This document shows, piece after piece, positions 53,415-63,689 of a stretch of DNA of 64,000 nt. The notes under the pieces were generated by a model, which was not told where the DNA came from, made no database searches, and saw only the letters and a list, made by a program, of their open reading frames with translations. The translations under genes and the position numbers were made by a program. How positions within the stretch are numbered: the stretch's first letter is position 1; every line of letters starts with the position of its first letter. The DNA is taken from contig NZ_QAIG01000005.1 in assembly GCF_003060885.1 (NCBI RefSeq), positions 244,054 to 308,053 on the forward strand, written 5' to 3'. This DNA is from Pseudomonas sp. HMWF032 (GTDB taxonomy: Bacteria; Pseudomonadota; Gammaproteobacteria; Pseudomonadales; Pseudomonadaceae).

Positions 53415-53894
53415 GTGATCGATCCTGATGGTTTTCGCCCGAATGTCGGCATCATTCTGACCAATGATGTTGGCCAGGTGTTGTGGGCGCGTCGGATAAA
53501 CCAGGACGCCTGGCAGTTCCCACAAGGCGGGATCAATGACCATGAGTCGCCGGAAGAGGCGCTGTACCGCGAATTGAACGAAGAAGTGGGGCTGGAACAG
53601 CAGGATGTGAAAATTCTCGCCTGCACCCGGGGCTGGTTGCGTTATCGTCTGCCCCAGCGCCTGGTGCGCACGCACAGCCAACCGCTGTGCATCGGGCAGA
53701 AACAGAAGTGGTTTCTCCTGCGTTTGACTGGCGCAGAAGACCGGGTACGCATGGACCTGACCGGTAAGCCGGAATTCGACGGTTGGCGCTGGGTCAGTTA
53801 CTGGTACCCGCTGGGCCAGGTGGTGACATTTAAACGCGAGGTTTACCGTCGCGCCCTCAAGGAACTCGCGCCGCGCCTTTTGGCACGCGACTGA
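53415..53894 (+). CDS. rppH: RNA pyrophosphohydrolase RppH
   Basis: A Nudix hydrolase of 159 residues that removes pyrophosphate from the 5' end of mRNAs and triggers decay. The N-terminus [17 protein letters not shown] and the Nudix box [20 protein letters not shown] followed by VGL are diagnostic. The start is GTG; an upstream ATG (MPKHAFTR) in frame adds 11 residues not present in the family. It is followed 17 nt later by ptsP, as recalled in PAO1 (PA0336-PA0337). Confidence 0.92.
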   Translation: MIDPDGFRPNVGIILTNDVGQVLWARRINQDAWQFPQGGINDHESPEEALYRELNEEVGLEQQDVKILACTRGWLRYRLPQRLVRTHSQPLCIGQKQKWFLLRLTGAEDRVRMDLTGKPEFDGWRWVSYWYPLGQVVTFKREVYRRALKELAPRLLARD

Positions 53895-53911
53895 CACAGG
53901 CTGAGCCAAGT

Positions 53912-56191
53912 ATGCTCAATACGCTGCGCAAGATTGTCCAGGAAGTAAACGCCGCCAAGGACCTCAAGGCGGCGCTGGGCATTATCGTGCAGCGGGTGCG
54001 CGATGCTATGGGCAGCCAGGTCTGCTCGGTCTACCTGCTTGACCCTGAAACCAACCGCTTTGTGCTGATGGCCACCGAGGGCTTGAACAAGAAAGCCATC
54101 GGCAAGGTCAGTATGGCGCCCAACGAGGGTCTGGTCGGTTTGGTCGGCACCCGCGAAGAACCGCTGAACCTCGAGCACGCCTCTGAACATCCGCGCTATC
54201 GCTACTTCGCCGAAACCGGTGAAGAGCGTTATGCCTCCTTCCTCGGTTCACCGATCATCCACCACCGTCGGGTAATGGGCGTGCTGGTTGTGCAGCAGAA
54301 GGAGCGTCGCCAGTTCGATGAAGGTGAAGAAGCCTTCCTGGTGACCATGAGCGCGCAACTCGCCGGGGTTATTGCCCATGCCGAGGCCACAGGGTCGATT
54401 CGCGGTCTGGGTCGTCAGGGCAAGGGCATTCAGGAGGCCAAGTTCGTCGGGGTGCCGGGCTCTCCAGGTGCCGCCGTGGGCACTGCTGTGGTCGTGCTGC
54501 CGCCAGCTGATCTGGAAGTGGTGCCGGACAAGACGGTGGATGACATCGCCGCCGAACTGGAGTTATTCAACTCCGCGCTGGAAGGCGTGCGTGCCGATAT
54601 GCGCGCGCTTTCGGCGAAGATGGCTACGCAATTGCGCCCCGAAGAGCGCGCCTTGTTTGACGTTTACCTGATGATGCTGGAAGACGCGGCCCTGGGTAAC
54701 GAGGTGGTCAAGGTCATCCGCACTGGGCAGTGGGCGCAGGGCGCGTTGCGTCATGTGGTCAGCGAGCACGTCAATCGCTTCGAGTTGATGGACGACGCCT
54801 ACCTGCGCGAACGCGCCAGCGATGTCAAAGACCTCGGCCGCCGCCTGCTCGCCTACCTGCAGCAGGCGCGCCAGCAGACCCTGGTATACCCGGATAACTG
54901 CATTCTGGTCAGTGAAGAGCTGTCGCCGGCGATGCTCGGCGAAGTACCGGAAGGCAAGTTGGTTGGCCTGGTGTCCGTGCAGGGCTCCGGCAACTCCCAT
55001 GTGGCGATATTTGCCCGGGCCATGGGTATTCCCACGGTGATGGGCGCGGTCGACCTGCCGTATTCGAAGATTGATGGCATTCAGCTGATCGTCGACGGTT
55101 ATCACGGTGAAGTGTTCACCAACCCCAGCGAAGTGCTGCGCAAGCAGTACGCCGATGTGGTCGAGGAAGAGCGTCAGCTGGCCCAGGGCCTTGATGCGCT
55201 GCGCGCCTTGCCGTGCGAAACCCTCGACGGCCACCGTATGCCGTTGTGGGTCAACACCGGCCTGCTTGCCGATGTAAAACGCGCTCAGGAGCGCGGTGCC
55301 GAAGGGGTGGGCCTGTACCGCACCGAAGTGCCGTTCATGATCAAGGAGCGCTTTCCCAGCGAGAAGGAGCAGCTGGCGATTTATCGCGAGCAACTGGCCG
55401 CCTTCCACCCGCTGCCGGTAACCATGCGTAGCTTGGATATCGGTGGTGACAAGGCGCTGAGCTATTTCCCGATCAAGGAAGACAACCCCTTCCTCGGCTG
55501 GCGCGGTATCCGCGTGACCCTCGACCACCCGGAAATCTTCCTGGTGCAGACCCGCGCCATGCTCAAGGCCAGCGAGGGGCTGAACAACCTGCGTATCCTG
55601 CTGCCGATGATTTCCGGGATTCAGGAGCTGGAAGAAGCGCTGCACCTGATTCACCGCGCCTGGGGCGAGGTGCGCGACGAAGGCACTGACGTGCCGCTGC
55701 CACCGGTTGGGGTGATGATCGAGATTCCTGCGGCGGTCTATCAGGTGCGCGAACTGGCGCGCCAGGTCGACTTTCTCTCCGTCGGCTCGAATGACCTGAC
55801 CCAATACCTGTTGGCGGTGGACCGTAACAACCCGCGCGTCGCCGATCTCTACGACTTCCTCCACCCGGCGGTGCTGCAGGCGCTGCGCATCGTGGTGGCT
55901 GGCGCGCATGCGGAAGGCAAGCCGGTGAGCATCTGCGGTGAGATGGCCGGTGATCCGGCGTGCGCTGTGTTGCTGATGGCCATGGGCTTCGACGGGCTGT
56001 CGATGAACGCCACCAACCTGCCCAAGGTCAAATGGCTGCTACGGCAGATCAGCCTGGGCAAGGCGCAGGAATTGCTGAGCCAGGTCATGAGCATCGACAA
56101 CCCGCAGGTGATCCACAGCACCCTGCAACTGGCCCTGCGCAACCTCGGCCTGGGCCGCATGATCAATCCGGCGTCGGATATCCAGGCGTGA
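53912..56191 (+). CDS. ptsP: Phosphoenolpyruvate-protein phosphotransferase PtsP (enzyme I Ntr)
   Basis: The first phosphotransferase of the nitrogen PTS, 759 residues. An N-terminal GAF domain (about 1-165) contains [20 protein letters not shown]; it senses glutamine in other bacteria. The enzyme I part follows with the phosphorylated His363 ([20 protein letters not shown]) and the PEP-binding core with the active Cys675 in [11 protein letters not shown]. It passes phosphate to NPr (PtsO) and EIIA-Ntr, linking carbon, nitrogen and potassium control. The downstream gene is 13 nt away. Confidence 0.93.
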   Translation: MLNTLRKIVQEVNAAKDLKAALGIIVQRVRDAMGSQVCSVYLLDPETNRFVLMATEGLNKKAIGKVSMAPNEGLVGLVGTREEPLNLEHASEHPRYRYFAETGEERYASFLGSPIIHHRRVMGVLVVQQKERRQFDEGEEAFLVTMSAQLAGVIAHAEATGSIRGLGRQGKGIQEAKFVGVPGSPGAAVGTAVVVLPPADLEVVPDKTVDDIAAELELFNSALEGVRADMRALSAKMATQLRPEERALFDVYLMMLEDAALGNEVVKVIRTGQWAQGALRHVVSEHVNRFELMDDAYLRERASDVKDLGRRLLAYLQQARQQTLVYPDNCILVSEELSPAMLGEVPEGKLVGLVSVQGSGNSHVAIFARAMGIPTVMGAVDLPYSKIDGIQLIVDGYHGEVFTNPSEVLRKQYADVVEEERQLAQGLDALRALPCETLDGHRMPLWVNTGLLADVKRAQERGAEGVGLYRTEVPFMIKERFPSEKEQLAIYREQLAAFHPLPVTMRSLDIGGDKALSYFPIKEDNPFLGWRGIRVTLDHPEIFLVQTRAMLKASEGLNNLRILLPMISGIQELEEALHLIHRAWGEVRDEGTDVPLPPVGVMIEIPAAVYQVRELARQVDFLSVGSNDLTQYLLAVDRNNPRVADLYDFLHPAVLQALRIVVAGAHAEGKPVSICGEMAGDPACAVLLMAMGFDGLSMNATNLPKVKWLLRQISLGKAQELLSQVMSIDNPQVIHSTLQLALRNLGLGRMINPASDIQA

Positions 56192-56204
56192 GCGCTCGCG
56201 GCTC

Positions 56205-57074
56205 GTGCTGAGTCCTACAGATAACCTCCTGGCGTTGCGCCAACTGGCTACCCTGCGTCTGTCGGCAGCCAGTGCGCTGGTGTGTCAGGGGCAGAGCTTG
56301 TGGGTACTGGCTGACGATGCGCTGGTGCTGCAGCGCTATAACCTGAGTGGCGACTGGCAGGCCGAACAGACCCTGCTCCCCGGCGAATTACCCACCGATG
56401 CCAAGCAGCGCAAACGCCTTAAACCGGATTTCGAGGCGTTGCTGTTATTACCTGAAGGCGGCCTGCTGGCCTTGGGGTCGGGTTCGACCAAGCGGCGTTG
56501 TCGCGGTTGTCTGGTTAAGGCTGACAGTGTGCGGGTTATCGATCTTAACCCCTTGTACCAGGCGCTCGCTGAGCACTTTCAGGACCTGAATATCGAAGGC
56601 GGGGTGGCCTATCGCGGGCAGTTGCTGTTGGCGCAGCGCGGCAATGGCCGCGGCCGGGAAAATGCTCTGGTAGTGCTCGATTTGCCGCAGGTGCAGCGCG
56701 ATCTGCAGCACGGACAACTGAGTGCCGCCGCTCTGCAGCGGACGGTGCCGCTGCAGTTGCCGGAGCTGGACGGCGTGCCACTGAGCCTGACTGACCTCAG
56801 CGTGGCGCCCTCTGGTGCGCTGTATTTCACGGCGACGGGGGAGGCTACCGACTCCAGCTACCTGGACGGTGCCTGTGTCGGCAGCGTGCTTGGGCGGCTG
56901 GATGCGCAGCTGACGGTCGTTGAGCTAAGCCGCCTGACGCCTGTGGTGAAGATCGAAGGGTTGGCTTTTCAGGCCGATGGTCGGCCGCTGCTGGTTGCTG
57001 ATGCCGACGATCCGACGATTGCCTCGCCGCTGTTTACCCTTGATGGATTCAGCGAGCCTGCCCGCAGCCACTGA
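56205..57074 (+). CDS. Beta-propeller-like protein, DUF6929-type (function unknown)
   Basis: A 289-residue protein without signal peptide. Repeated short motifs of the GGLLALGSGSTKRR, LNIEGGVAYRGQLLLAQRGN and LSVAPSGALYFTATGEATD kind suggest a beta-propeller or esterase-like fold. The start is GTG (about 13 nt after ptsP) without a good ribosome-binding site, so translation may depend on ptsP. I recall a DUF6929 label for similar proteins, with moderate confidence. It is convergent with the NRDE gene, whose stop is 7 nt away. Confidence 0.6.
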   Translation: MLSPTDNLLALRQLATLRLSAASALVCQGQSLWVLADDALVLQRYNLSGDWQAEQTLLPGELPTDAKQRKRLKPDFEALLLLPEGGLLALGSGSTKRRCRGCLVKADSVRVIDLNPLYQALAEHFQDLNIEGGVAYRGQLLLAQRGNGRGRENALVVLDLPQVQRDLQHGQLSAAALQRTVPLQLPELDGVPLSLTDLSVAPSGALYFTATGEATDSSYLDGACVGSVLGRLDAQLTVVELSRLTPVVKIEGLAFQADGRPLLVADADDPTIASPLFTLDGFSEPARSH

Positions 57075-57080
57075 GCGGCC

Positions 57081-57827
57081 TCAGCAGTGCAAAATCACCT
57101 CACCTAAACAGCTGCCATAGCTGCCGAACGTGCGCTCGGCCAGCACGCGGCTGCCGTCGGCATTGACGATCAACGCAGTACTGGCGCGGGTACCGTAGGT
57201 GGCGCTGGCAATAAATATGCTGGACAGCAAGCGTTCGCCGGTCAGGCCGATACCGGTTTGCGGCAGCTCAGCGTCTGCTGCGCGCGTGGGGTCGGCCAAC
57301 AGCTTGAACAGCATCTGTGGATGCGGCTCATGCAGCCCTTTGTGCAGCGCCTGCTTGGCCCGCTGCAGCTTGGGCCAGGGCGTGTCCAGGTCGGCATTCG
57401 ACAGGCCGTGCACGCCTTCAGCCAATGGCCTGGCGCGTCCGTTGAGGGAGTTGAAGTGCCAGAGTTGCTGGCTGTCACCGAGCAGCAGGTTGAAGCCGCT
57501 GTAGTGACGGCGCTGCTCGTGCAGGTCATGCAGAAAGTCTTTGATGCTGTGGCTGCCGGCGAGAAAGGCCACCGGCAACTCGCCCCGTGAGCGGCTGCCT
57601 TGAGCCTGGCTGGGGTCGCGAATATTGGTCAGGGCGGCAAAGCGCCCATTGGCGCCGATGCCTAGCCAGGTGCCGCCGGCTTGCAGGTCGCGACCGGCAA
57701 TCACCCCCGGCATATCGGGCCATTCGGCCATTGCCTGGCTGGGACGCTCATAGAACTCATCACGGTTGGCTGCCAGTAGCAGCGGCTGGGCATGGCCCGG
57801 TCGCCAGGCCAGGACGATCAGGCACAT
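57081..57827 (-). CDS. NRDE-family protein (TANGO2-like)
   Basis: A 248-residue protein of the Ntn-hydrolase-like NRDE family. The signature opens MCLIVLAWRPGHAQPLLLAA and NRDEFYERPS, with the conserved WLGIGANGRFAALTN and AGGTWLG segments. The N-terminal Cys2 after Met could serve as a nucleophile. In eukaryotes TANGO2 is linked to lipid and haem metabolism; the bacterial role is unknown. I recall PA0339 in the same place. Confidence 0.84.
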   Translation of the reverse strand: MCLIVLAWRPGHAQPLLLAANRDEFYERPSQAMAEWPDMPGVIAGRDLQAGGTWLGIGANGRFAALTNIRDPSQAQGSRSRGELPVAFLAGSHSIKDFLHDLHEQRRHYSGFNLLLGDSQQLWHFNSLNGRARPLAEGVHGLSNADLDTPWPKLQRAKQALHKGLHEPHPQMLFKLLADPTRAADAELPQTGIGLTGERLLSSIFIASATYGTRASTALIVNADGSRVLAERTFGSYGSCLGEVILHC

Positions 57828-57830
57828 GAG

Positions 57831-58199
57831 TTAGCTCCTTAACTTTGCCAGCACGCCAGCGTTGTCCAGCTCGATGCCCAGGTGGAGGCGCACTTTTCGC
57901 GCGCCGCAGCCGAGGCCGAGCTCCAGCAAAATGCGCTCCTCGACCTGCGACAGGCCGCCTTCCAGGCGCTCCAGCGGTTGAATCAGCAGTTGCGGCGGCC
58001 GGTTCAGGCGCAAAAAGCGTTTGGGCAGGATTTCATCGACGCCGCGCTGCAACAGTTGCTGCGCGGCCGCGAAATCTGCCACCAGCAGGCGCTGGTTGCT
58101 GAAGGCAGGAGCGGCCGGCAAATGCAGCTCGCGGCCGCTTTGCAGGTGGCTCAGGTGCATCTGGTTGCAGCTCAGTTTGAGGTACAGGGTCGGGCGCAC
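57831..58199 (-). CDS. Hypothetical protein (MreB-domain-like small protein)
   Basis: A 122-residue protein starting at GTG (MRPTLYLKLSCNQMHLSHLQ) and ending GIELDNAGVLAKLRS. The stretches LQSGREL, NQRLLVADFAAAQQLLQRGV, QPLERLEGGLSQVEERILLE and LGLGCGARKVRLHLG resemble, from memory, a small family sometimes annotated as rod-shape-determining or as 1-pyrroline-5-carboxylate dehydrogenase fragments; I do not trust either name. It lies 3 nt upstream of the NRDE gene on the same strand and is probably co-transcribed. Confidence 0.5.
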   Translation of the reverse strand: MRPTLYLKLSCNQMHLSHLQSGRELHLPAAPAFSNQRLLVADFAAAQQLLQRGVDEILPKRFLRLNRPPQLLIQPLERLEGGLSQVEERILLELGLGCGARKVRLHLGIELDNAGVLAKLRS

Positions 58200-58320
58200 G
58201 GTGGTCTATTCCAGGGGCGGTCACGGCACTTTACGCAAAGCCCGGGCTTACATCCATCGCCCAAAGTAGAGTCTGGGGCGTTGCATCCGTTACCATGCCG
58301 GATTGTGTGCGGGGGTGCTG

Positions 58321-59103
58321 ATGGAACTGCTGCTGTATTTGATCTTGGGCGCTGCGGCCGGAACCCTGGCTGGGCTGTTTGGCGTTGGTGGCGGCATCAT
58401 CATCGTCCCGGTATTGGTGCTGAGCTTTGCTGCGCAGGGCTTCGATCCCCTGGTGCTGACCCATCTGGCAGTGGGCACTTCATTGGCCACCATCATTTTT
58501 ACCTCGATCAACTCGGTTCTCGAGCACCACCGCAAAGGTGCGGTGCTGTGGCCGGTATTCGCCTGGATGACCCTGGGTATCCTGCTCGGTGCGGCCATTG
58601 GCGCGGTCACTGCAGCGGCCATTCAGGGGCCGATGCTGCAGAAGATCATCGGCGTGTTTGCCATCATCATTGCCGTGCAGATGGCCCTGGAATTGAAACC
58701 CAAAGCCAGTCGCACGGTCCCAGGCAAGCCAGGGTTGGCGGTGGCAGGTGTGGTGATCGGCTGGGCCTCGGCGATTTTCGGGATTGGTGGCGGTTCTCTG
58801 ACCGTGCCGTTCCTGACCTGGCGCAGCGTGGCTATGCAGCAGGCGGTAGCCACATCCTCGGCCTGTGGTTTACCGATTGCTGTGGCCAGTGCCTTGAGTT
58901 TTATCTGGTTGGGCTGGGATAAACCCGTGCTGCCGGAGTGGAGCCTGGGTTTTGTCTACCTGCCGGCGCTGGTCGGTATCGCCATTCCCAGCATGTATTT
59001 TGCCCGTGTCGGCGCACGCCTGGCGCACAAGCTGTCACCGCGCCTGCTCAAGCGTCTGTTTGCCCTGCTGCTGTTTAGCGTGGGCCTGAGTTTTCTGATT
59101 TGA
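58321..59103 (+). CDS. TSUP-family transporter (TauE/SafE sulfite-exporter type)
   Basis: An inner-membrane protein of 260 residues with seven or eight helices. The two repeated family motifs are AGLFGVGGGIIIVPVLVL and SAIFGIGGGSLTVPFLTW, typical of TSUP transporters that carry sulfite, sulfonates or related anions. I chose the ATG giving MELLLYLILGAAAGTL; a GTG six codons earlier is possible. It is followed 9 nt later by lgt, as recalled for PA0340-PA0341. Confidence 0.83.
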   Translation: MELLLYLILGAAAGTLAGLFGVGGGIIIVPVLVLSFAAQGFDPLVLTHLAVGTSLATIIFTSINSVLEHHRKGAVLWPVFAWMTLGILLGAAIGAVTAAAIQGPMLQKIIGVFAIIIAVQMALELKPKASRTVPGKPGLAVAGVVIGWASAIFGIGGGSLTVPFLTWRSVAMQQAVATSSACGLPIAVASALSFIWLGWDKPVLPEWSLGFVYLPALVGIAIPSMYFARVGARLAHKLSPRLLKRLFALLLFSVGLSFLI

Positions 59104-59112
59104 GGAACTGAA

Positions 59113-59916
59113 ATGCTGCCTTATCCGCAGATCGACCCGGTTGCACTGGCTCTTGGCCCGCTGAAAATCCATTGGTATGGCCTGATGTACCTGATCGGCA
59201 TCGGTGGTGCCTGGTGGTTGGCCTCGCGCCGGGTCAACGCCTTTGCGCCGACCTGGAACAAGGAGAAGCTCTCTGACCTGGTGTTCTGGGTCGCCATGGG
59301 GGTGATCCTCGGTGGCCGCCTGGGTTATGTGCTGTTTTACGACCTGGCGGCCTATATCGCCGAACCGGTGCGCATGCTGCGCATCTGGGAAGGCGGCATG
59401 TCGTTCCACGGCGGATTGATCGGCGTAATGCTGGCCACCTGGTGGTTCGGCAAGCGCAACAACAAAAGCTTCTTCGAACTGATGGACTTCATCGCGCCGC
59501 TGGTGCCAATTGGCCTGGGTGCCGGGCGCATTGGCAACTTCATCAACGCCGAACTGTGGGGCAAGGCCACCGATCTGCCTTGGGCGATGATCTTCCCCAC
59601 CGACCCGCAGCAACTGGCGCGCCACCCCTCGCAGCTTTATCAGTTCGCCCTGGAAGGCGTGGCGTTGTTCACCATCCTCTGGTTCTACTCGCGTAAACCG
59701 CGCCCGACCATGGCCGTATCCGGCATGTTTGCTCTGTGTTACGGGATCTTCCGCTTTATCGTCGAGTTCGTCCGCGTGCCGGATGCTCAGCTTGGCTACC
59801 TGGCCGGCGGCTGGCTGACCATGGGCCAGATCCTCTGCCTGCCGATGATCTTCGGTGGCCTCGGTCTGATTGCCTACGCCTATAAACGTCAGGCGGCGCA
59901 GGAGGCCGTGCAATGA
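59113..59916 (+). CDS. lgt: Prolipoprotein diacylglyceryl transferase
   Basis: Transfers diacylglycerol from phosphatidylglycerol to the lipobox Cys of prelipoproteins in the inner membrane; 267 residues. The signature [12 protein letters not shown] and the [14 protein letters not shown] segment, with catalytic His and Arg, are present, together with about seven helices. Its stop overlaps the thyA start by four bases (ATGA), the widely conserved lgt-thyA coupling. Confidence 0.94.
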   Translation: MLPYPQIDPVALALGPLKIHWYGLMYLIGIGGAWWLASRRVNAFAPTWNKEKLSDLVFWVAMGVILGGRLGYVLFYDLAAYIAEPVRMLRIWEGGMSFHGGLIGVMLATWWFGKRNNKSFFELMDFIAPLVPIGLGAGRIGNFINAELWGKATDLPWAMIFPTDPQQLARHPSQLYQFALEGVALFTILWFYSRKPRPTMAVSGMFALCYGIFRFIVEFVRVPDAQLGYLAGGWLTMGQILCLPMIFGGLGLIAYAYKRQAAQEAVQ

Positions 59917-60707
59917 AACAGTACCTCGACCTGATGCGCCTGGTGCGCGAGACCGGCACCTTCAAGAGTGACCGCACCGGCACCGGCACCTACAGCATTT
60001 TTGCCCATCAGATGCGCTTTAACCTGGCCGATGGCTTCCCGCTGGTGACCACCAAGAAGTGCCACCTGAAATCGATCATCCACGAGCTGCTGTGGTTCCT
60101 CCAGGGCGATACCAACATCAAATACCTGAAGGACAACGGTGTGCGCATCTGGGATGAGTGGGCCGACGAAAACGGCGACCTCGGCCCGGTGTACGGCTAC
60201 CAGTGGCGCAGCTGGCCCGCGCCGAACGGCGAGTCGATCGACCAGATCAGCAAACTGATCGAGATGATCAGGAAGAACCCCGACTCGCGCCGCTTGATCG
60301 TCTCCGCCTGGAACCCGGCGCTGGTGGAGCAGATGGCCCTGCCGCCGTGCCATGCGCTGTTCCAGTTCTACGTGGCCGACGGCAAGCTGAGCTGCCAGCT
60401 GTATCAGCGCTCGGCGGATATCTTCCTCGGCGTGCCGTTCAATATCGCCAGCTACGCCTTGCTGACGTTGATGGTGGCGCAGGTCTGTGACCTGCAACCG
60501 GGCGACTTTATCTGGACCGGCGGCGACTGCCACCTGTACGCCAACCACATCGAACAGACCGACCTGCAGCTGAGCCGCGAGCCGCTACCGCTGCCGACCA
60601 TGAAGCTCAACCCCGAGGTCAAAGACCTGCTGTCCTTCAAATTCGAAGATTTCGAGCTGCTTGGCTATCAGGCGCATCCGCATATCCCGGCGCCTGTCGC
60701 GGTCTGA
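59913..60707 (+). CDS. thyA: Thymidylate synthase
   Basis: Makes dTMP from dUMP with methylene-tetrahydrofolate; 264 residues, the usual bacterial length. The active-site Cys is in [40 protein letters not shown] and the C-terminal [10 protein letters not shown] are conserved. Coupled to lgt through a four-base overlap and followed by a palindromic repeat. Confidence 0.95.
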   Translation: MKQYLDLMRLVRETGTFKSDRTGTGTYSIFAHQMRFNLADGFPLVTTKKCHLKSIIHELLWFLQGDTNIKYLKDNGVRIWDEWADENGDLGPVYGYQWRSWPAPNGESIDQISKLIEMIRKNPDSRRLIVSAWNPALVEQMALPPCHALFQFYVADGKLSCQLYQRSADIFLGVPFNIASYALLTLMVAQVCDLQPGDFIWTGGDCHLYANHIEQTDLQLSREPLPLPTMKLNPEVKDLLSFKFEDFELLGYQAHPHIPAPVAV

Positions 60708-60723
60708 TCTTCCTCGATATTGT

Positions 60724-60784
60724 TCGCGGCTAAAGCCCCTCCCACAGATCGTTAAATGTCTTGTGGCAGAGGCTTTAGCCGCGA
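60724..60784. repeat. Palindromic intergenic repeat (TCGCGGCTAAAGCC arms)
   Basis: TCGCGGCTAAAGCC (60724-60737) and GGCTTTAGCCGCGA (60771-60784) are exact 14-bp inverted arms, with an inner CCCACA/TGTGG pair. This is a well-known type of Pseudomonas intergenic palindrome. It lies between convergent thyA and the GTPase gene. Confidence 0.8.
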
Positions 60785-60796
60785 CGCCTTGAGCGG

Positions 60797-62164
60797 TTAG
60801 AGCAACTCAGCCGCCAACGCCTGCACCAGCACCTGGCGTTCACCATCCTCCAGCGTTGCGCCGGGGTTGAGCGATGACCATTCGGGATGAGCACGGGCTT
60901 TGCACAAAGTGTCTGGCAGCTTGCCCTCGCGCCAGCTGGCGTCCTGCGGCGTACTCAGGTTGATGGCCTCGACGGCGGCGTGGCCACGGGCTTCCAGCGC
61001 GTGCAGTAGCAACTGCTGGCGCAGTGCGAGCAGGCGTAGCACGGCGTCGTCCACGGTCAGCTCGCGCTGACCCTTGAGTTTGCCTTTCAGCCGCGCGCCG
61101 TAGTTACGCAGGGTCTGCGCGCTGCCGCCGAGCACCGCACCGATAAGCGCTGCCGCGCCGAGGGTAATGCCGCCGACCAGCAGATCGACGCCGATGCCGG
61201 TGGCCGCACCCGCCGCCATACCGCCACCGATATTGATGCCGAGCTGCTTGAGGGTTTCCGGGTTGAACAGGTCGTCACCCCAGCGCCCGTCGAGCAGTGG
61301 CAGTTCGCCGGCCTCGGCGTCGTTCCGGCGAAAGGCGTACAGGCGCAGCAGGGCGTCCACACAGCGTTGTTCGCGCTGGCGAATGGTTTGATGCAGGTCG
61401 CGGATTGCACCCTGTTCCAGCACCGCTTGCGCGGCCACGCTACGGCGGCAGGCGGCGCAGTCCAGCAGCAGTTCGGCGATCAGCCGCGCAGCGCTGCTTT
61501 TGCGTAATTGGCGCTGCGCCAGGTGGTCGTCGATCAGTTGTTGCAGTTGTGGCCGGGCTTTTTCCTGCAGCAGCGCCAGGCTGTCGTACAGGCGGCGTTC
61601 GCCATCCAGCGGTGGCGCCACGCTGTCGAAGCACACCAGGGCATGCAGGCCGAGGCGGGCGAGGGCATCGCGCCAGTCCTGCTCGCGATGCTGGCTGCTG
61701 CTGACGAAGTTCAGCACCGGCAGCAAGGGCTTGCCGCACATGGCTAGCACGGCCAGTTCGTCGCGGTATTTGGCCAGCACCGGCTCACGCGCATCGATCA
61801 CATACAGGCCGGCATCCGAGGCCAGCAGCTGGCGCAGCACCTTGGCTTCCTGCTCGAAACGCTGGCGCGCTTCGCTGCTATCGAGAAAACGCGCCAGCCG
61901 CGCCGGGCCGTCCAAACGCTCGCCGGGGCGATCCAGGCGTTCCAGATAATCGAGCAAGGCGATGGCGTCTTCCAGGCCGGGCGTGTCGTACAGCTCCAGC
62001 AGGGCCACGCCGTCCACTGACAGGCGTGCGCCTTCGACGTGGCGAGTGGTACTGGGACGATGGGACACCTCACCGAAGCCGACGTCGCGGGTCAGGGTGC
62101 GCAGCAGCGAGGTCTTACCGACATTGGTGTGACCGACCACGGCCAGCTTGAGGGCTTTAGTCAT
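60797..62164 (-). CDS. GTPase with DUF3482 domain
   Basis: A 455-residue Era/TrmE-like GTPase. G1 is GHTNVGKTS, G3 is DTPGLED in YDTPGLEDAI, and an expected NKxD is replaced by LPVLNFVSSS, so G4 is weak. The C-terminal half contains a hydrophobic Gly/Ala-rich stretch (GGGMAAGAATGIGVDLLV and GGITLGAAALIGAVLGGSA), which may insert in a membrane. The start was set at MTKALKLAVV after TGGAG; it overlaps the stop of the DUF2868 gene by 8 nt. The two proteins form a conserved pair in pseudomonads. Confidence 0.8.
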   Translation of the reverse strand: MTKALKLAVVGHTNVGKTSLLRTLTRDVGFGEVSHRPSTTRHVEGARLSVDGVALLELYDTPGLEDAIALLDYLERLDRPGERLDGPARLARFLDSSEARQRFEQEAKVLRQLLASDAGLYVIDAREPVLAKYRDELAVLAMCGKPLLPVLNFVSSSQHREQDWRDALARLGLHALVCFDSVAPPLDGERRLYDSLALLQEKARPQLQQLIDDHLAQRQLRKSSAARLIAELLLDCAACRRSVAAQAVLEQGAIRDLHQTIRQREQRCVDALLRLYAFRRNDAEAGELPLLDGRWGDDLFNPETLKQLGINIGGGMAAGAATGIGVDLLVGGITLGAAALIGAVLGGSAQTLRNYGARLKGKLKGQRELTVDDAVLRLLALRQQLLLHALEARGHAAVEAINLSTPQDASWREGKLPDTLCKARAHPEWSSLNPGATLEDGERQVLVQALAAELL

Positions 62165-63551
62165 GGCCATGCTCCAGCCAGTTGAGCGGCGCACTGTCGC
62201 TGTAGCTCAGCTGCAATTGCTCCAGCGCGCGGTGCCAGTCGCCCAAACGGGCGCTGTCGAGGGCTTCGCCGGGCGGCGGTGGCAGTAACCAGATGCGCGT
62301 GGCGGCTGCGCTGCGTGCCAGTTCACCGAGCAGTGCCAGGCTGCCACGATCCGGCGAACGGCGCGGGTCGCAGGCAATCAGCAGGCGGGCCGGTGGAAAG
62401 CGGTTGAGTTGGTCGAGCAGCTGCTTGCGTTGTTCGCGGCTGTCGATCACCCCGGCATCGCCGATTCCCTTGGGTAAAACGGGTGGCCAGCTGCGCAGCG
62501 GGTCCAGTTCGACGGCCACCAGCAGCGCACCCTGGCTGCCTTCGGTGTGGTTGCCTGCCTGGGGTTGATGCAGCTGTGCAGGCGCGGCATCGCACACGCC
62601 GAGGCGTTCGCTGCTCGGTTGCAGGCGTTCGCGCAGCAGGCTGTAGCCAGGCAGGCTGAGGTCCAGGACCAAGCGCCTCTGCCCGGCCTGCCAACGCCAC
62701 AGGCAGAACAGAGCCAGCAGCAAACGTGGAAGGATGCCGAACACCAGCAGCACGCCAAGCAGCCAGCCGGCCCAGGCATGGCGCGCGGCTTCGATCGGGA
62801 GAGCCGCATCACCACTGGCGCGGATGATGTCGGCACTGGGTACGGTAAACCCCAGGAGTGCCGGGATGGCACCCAGCGCGTGGGTCAGGCTGACAAAGGT
62901 GTCGCTGCCCAACAGCGTCGTTTCCCAGACAAATCCGTAGCGCCGGGTGGCCAGCAAGGCCAGGGTGAGCAGCAGGGCGCTGAGCAGAGCGACCAGCCAC
63001 AGTCCATGCACCAGCAGTCCCAGCAGCCAGCGGCTGAGTCCCTGGCGCTGCAACAGCAGCAGGAGTGCCGGGGCCAGTTGGGCGGCACGAGCATCGCGGG
63101 CCAGCTTTTCACTCAGCCACAGCCACAACCGGCCCAGCACGCCGGGCTGTTTACCGGTCAGCAGCAGGTTCAGCAGCCAGGCACAGAGCAGCAGCAGATG
63201 AAGACCCAGCAAGCTGCCCACAGCCCAGAACACGTTGATCGGGCGCTGGCCATCGCCCAGTGCACTCAGCGCCAAGCCCGCTCCGCTGAGCACGGCCAGC
63301 AGTACCAGCAGGCCGAGGGCCATGCGCGCCCCTTGCAGCCAGTGCTGTTGGGCCTGCAGCTGGCCATCACGGTTGGCCAGCCACAGGGCGCGTGCTTCAA
63401 TGCGTTCAGGCAGGCCGCTGGCCGCACGTTGGGCCTGGCGGTTGGCTTCGCCGTCTTCCAGTGGGCCGGCATGTTCTTCACGCAGGCGCAGGGCTTCGCA
63501 CAGCCACAGGCGCTGCAGGCGGTTGCGCGTCGGGTTTTCGAGTGGACTCAC
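62157..63551 (-). CDS. DUF2868 membrane protein
   Basis: A membrane protein of about 464 residues with four or more helices (MALGLLVLLAVLSGAGLALS, LHLLLLCAWLLNLLL, GLLVHGLWLVALLSALLLTL and others). The start is GTG, giving MSPLENPTRNRLQRLWLCEA; an upstream ATG in frame adds 23 residues but lacks a strong site. It is co-transcribed with and upstream of the GTPase, overlapping it by 8 nt. A structural or regulatory link between the two is likely, but its nature is unknown. Confidence 0.75.
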   Translation of the reverse strand: MSPLENPTRNRLQRLWLCEALRLREEHAGPLEDGEANRQAQRAASGLPERIEARALWLANRDGQLQAQQHWLQGARMALGLLVLLAVLSGAGLALSALGDGQRPINVFWAVGSLLGLHLLLLCAWLLNLLLTGKQPGVLGRLWLWLSEKLARDARAAQLAPALLLLLQRQGLSRWLLGLLVHGLWLVALLSALLLTLALLATRRYGFVWETTLLGSDTFVSLTHALGAIPALLGFTVPSADIIRASGDAALPIEAARHAWAGWLLGVLLVFGILPRLLLALFCLWRWQAGQRRLVLDLSLPGYSLLRERLQPSSERLGVCDAAPAQLHQPQAGNHTEGSQGALLVAVELDPLRSWPPVLPKGIGDAGVIDSREQRKQLLDQLNRFPPARLLIACDPRRSPDRGSLALLGELARSAAATRIWLLPPPPGEALDSARLGDWHRALEQLQLSYSDSAPLNWLEHGHD

Positions 63552-63689
63552 ACGGGCTTCCAGAAACGAAGGGAAAACACAGCATAACTCCAGCGACCTA
63601 TGCGTGGGCGTGTCCTGCATCTCTGCGCCCAGCTAGTTTGATCGACAGGTGTGTAACGCTGATTCGGCCCAATTGGAGAGTCTGTCTTC

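Noticed and set aside
54563..55909. Minus-strand frame of about 448 codons opposite ptsP
   Set aside because: Entirely covered by ptsP, which has intact active-site motifs; the antisense frame is not protein-like.
57831..58199. Pyrroline-5-carboxylate dehydrogenase
   Set aside because: The length (122 residues) and absence of Rossmann and catalytic Cys motifs exclude an aldehyde dehydrogenase.
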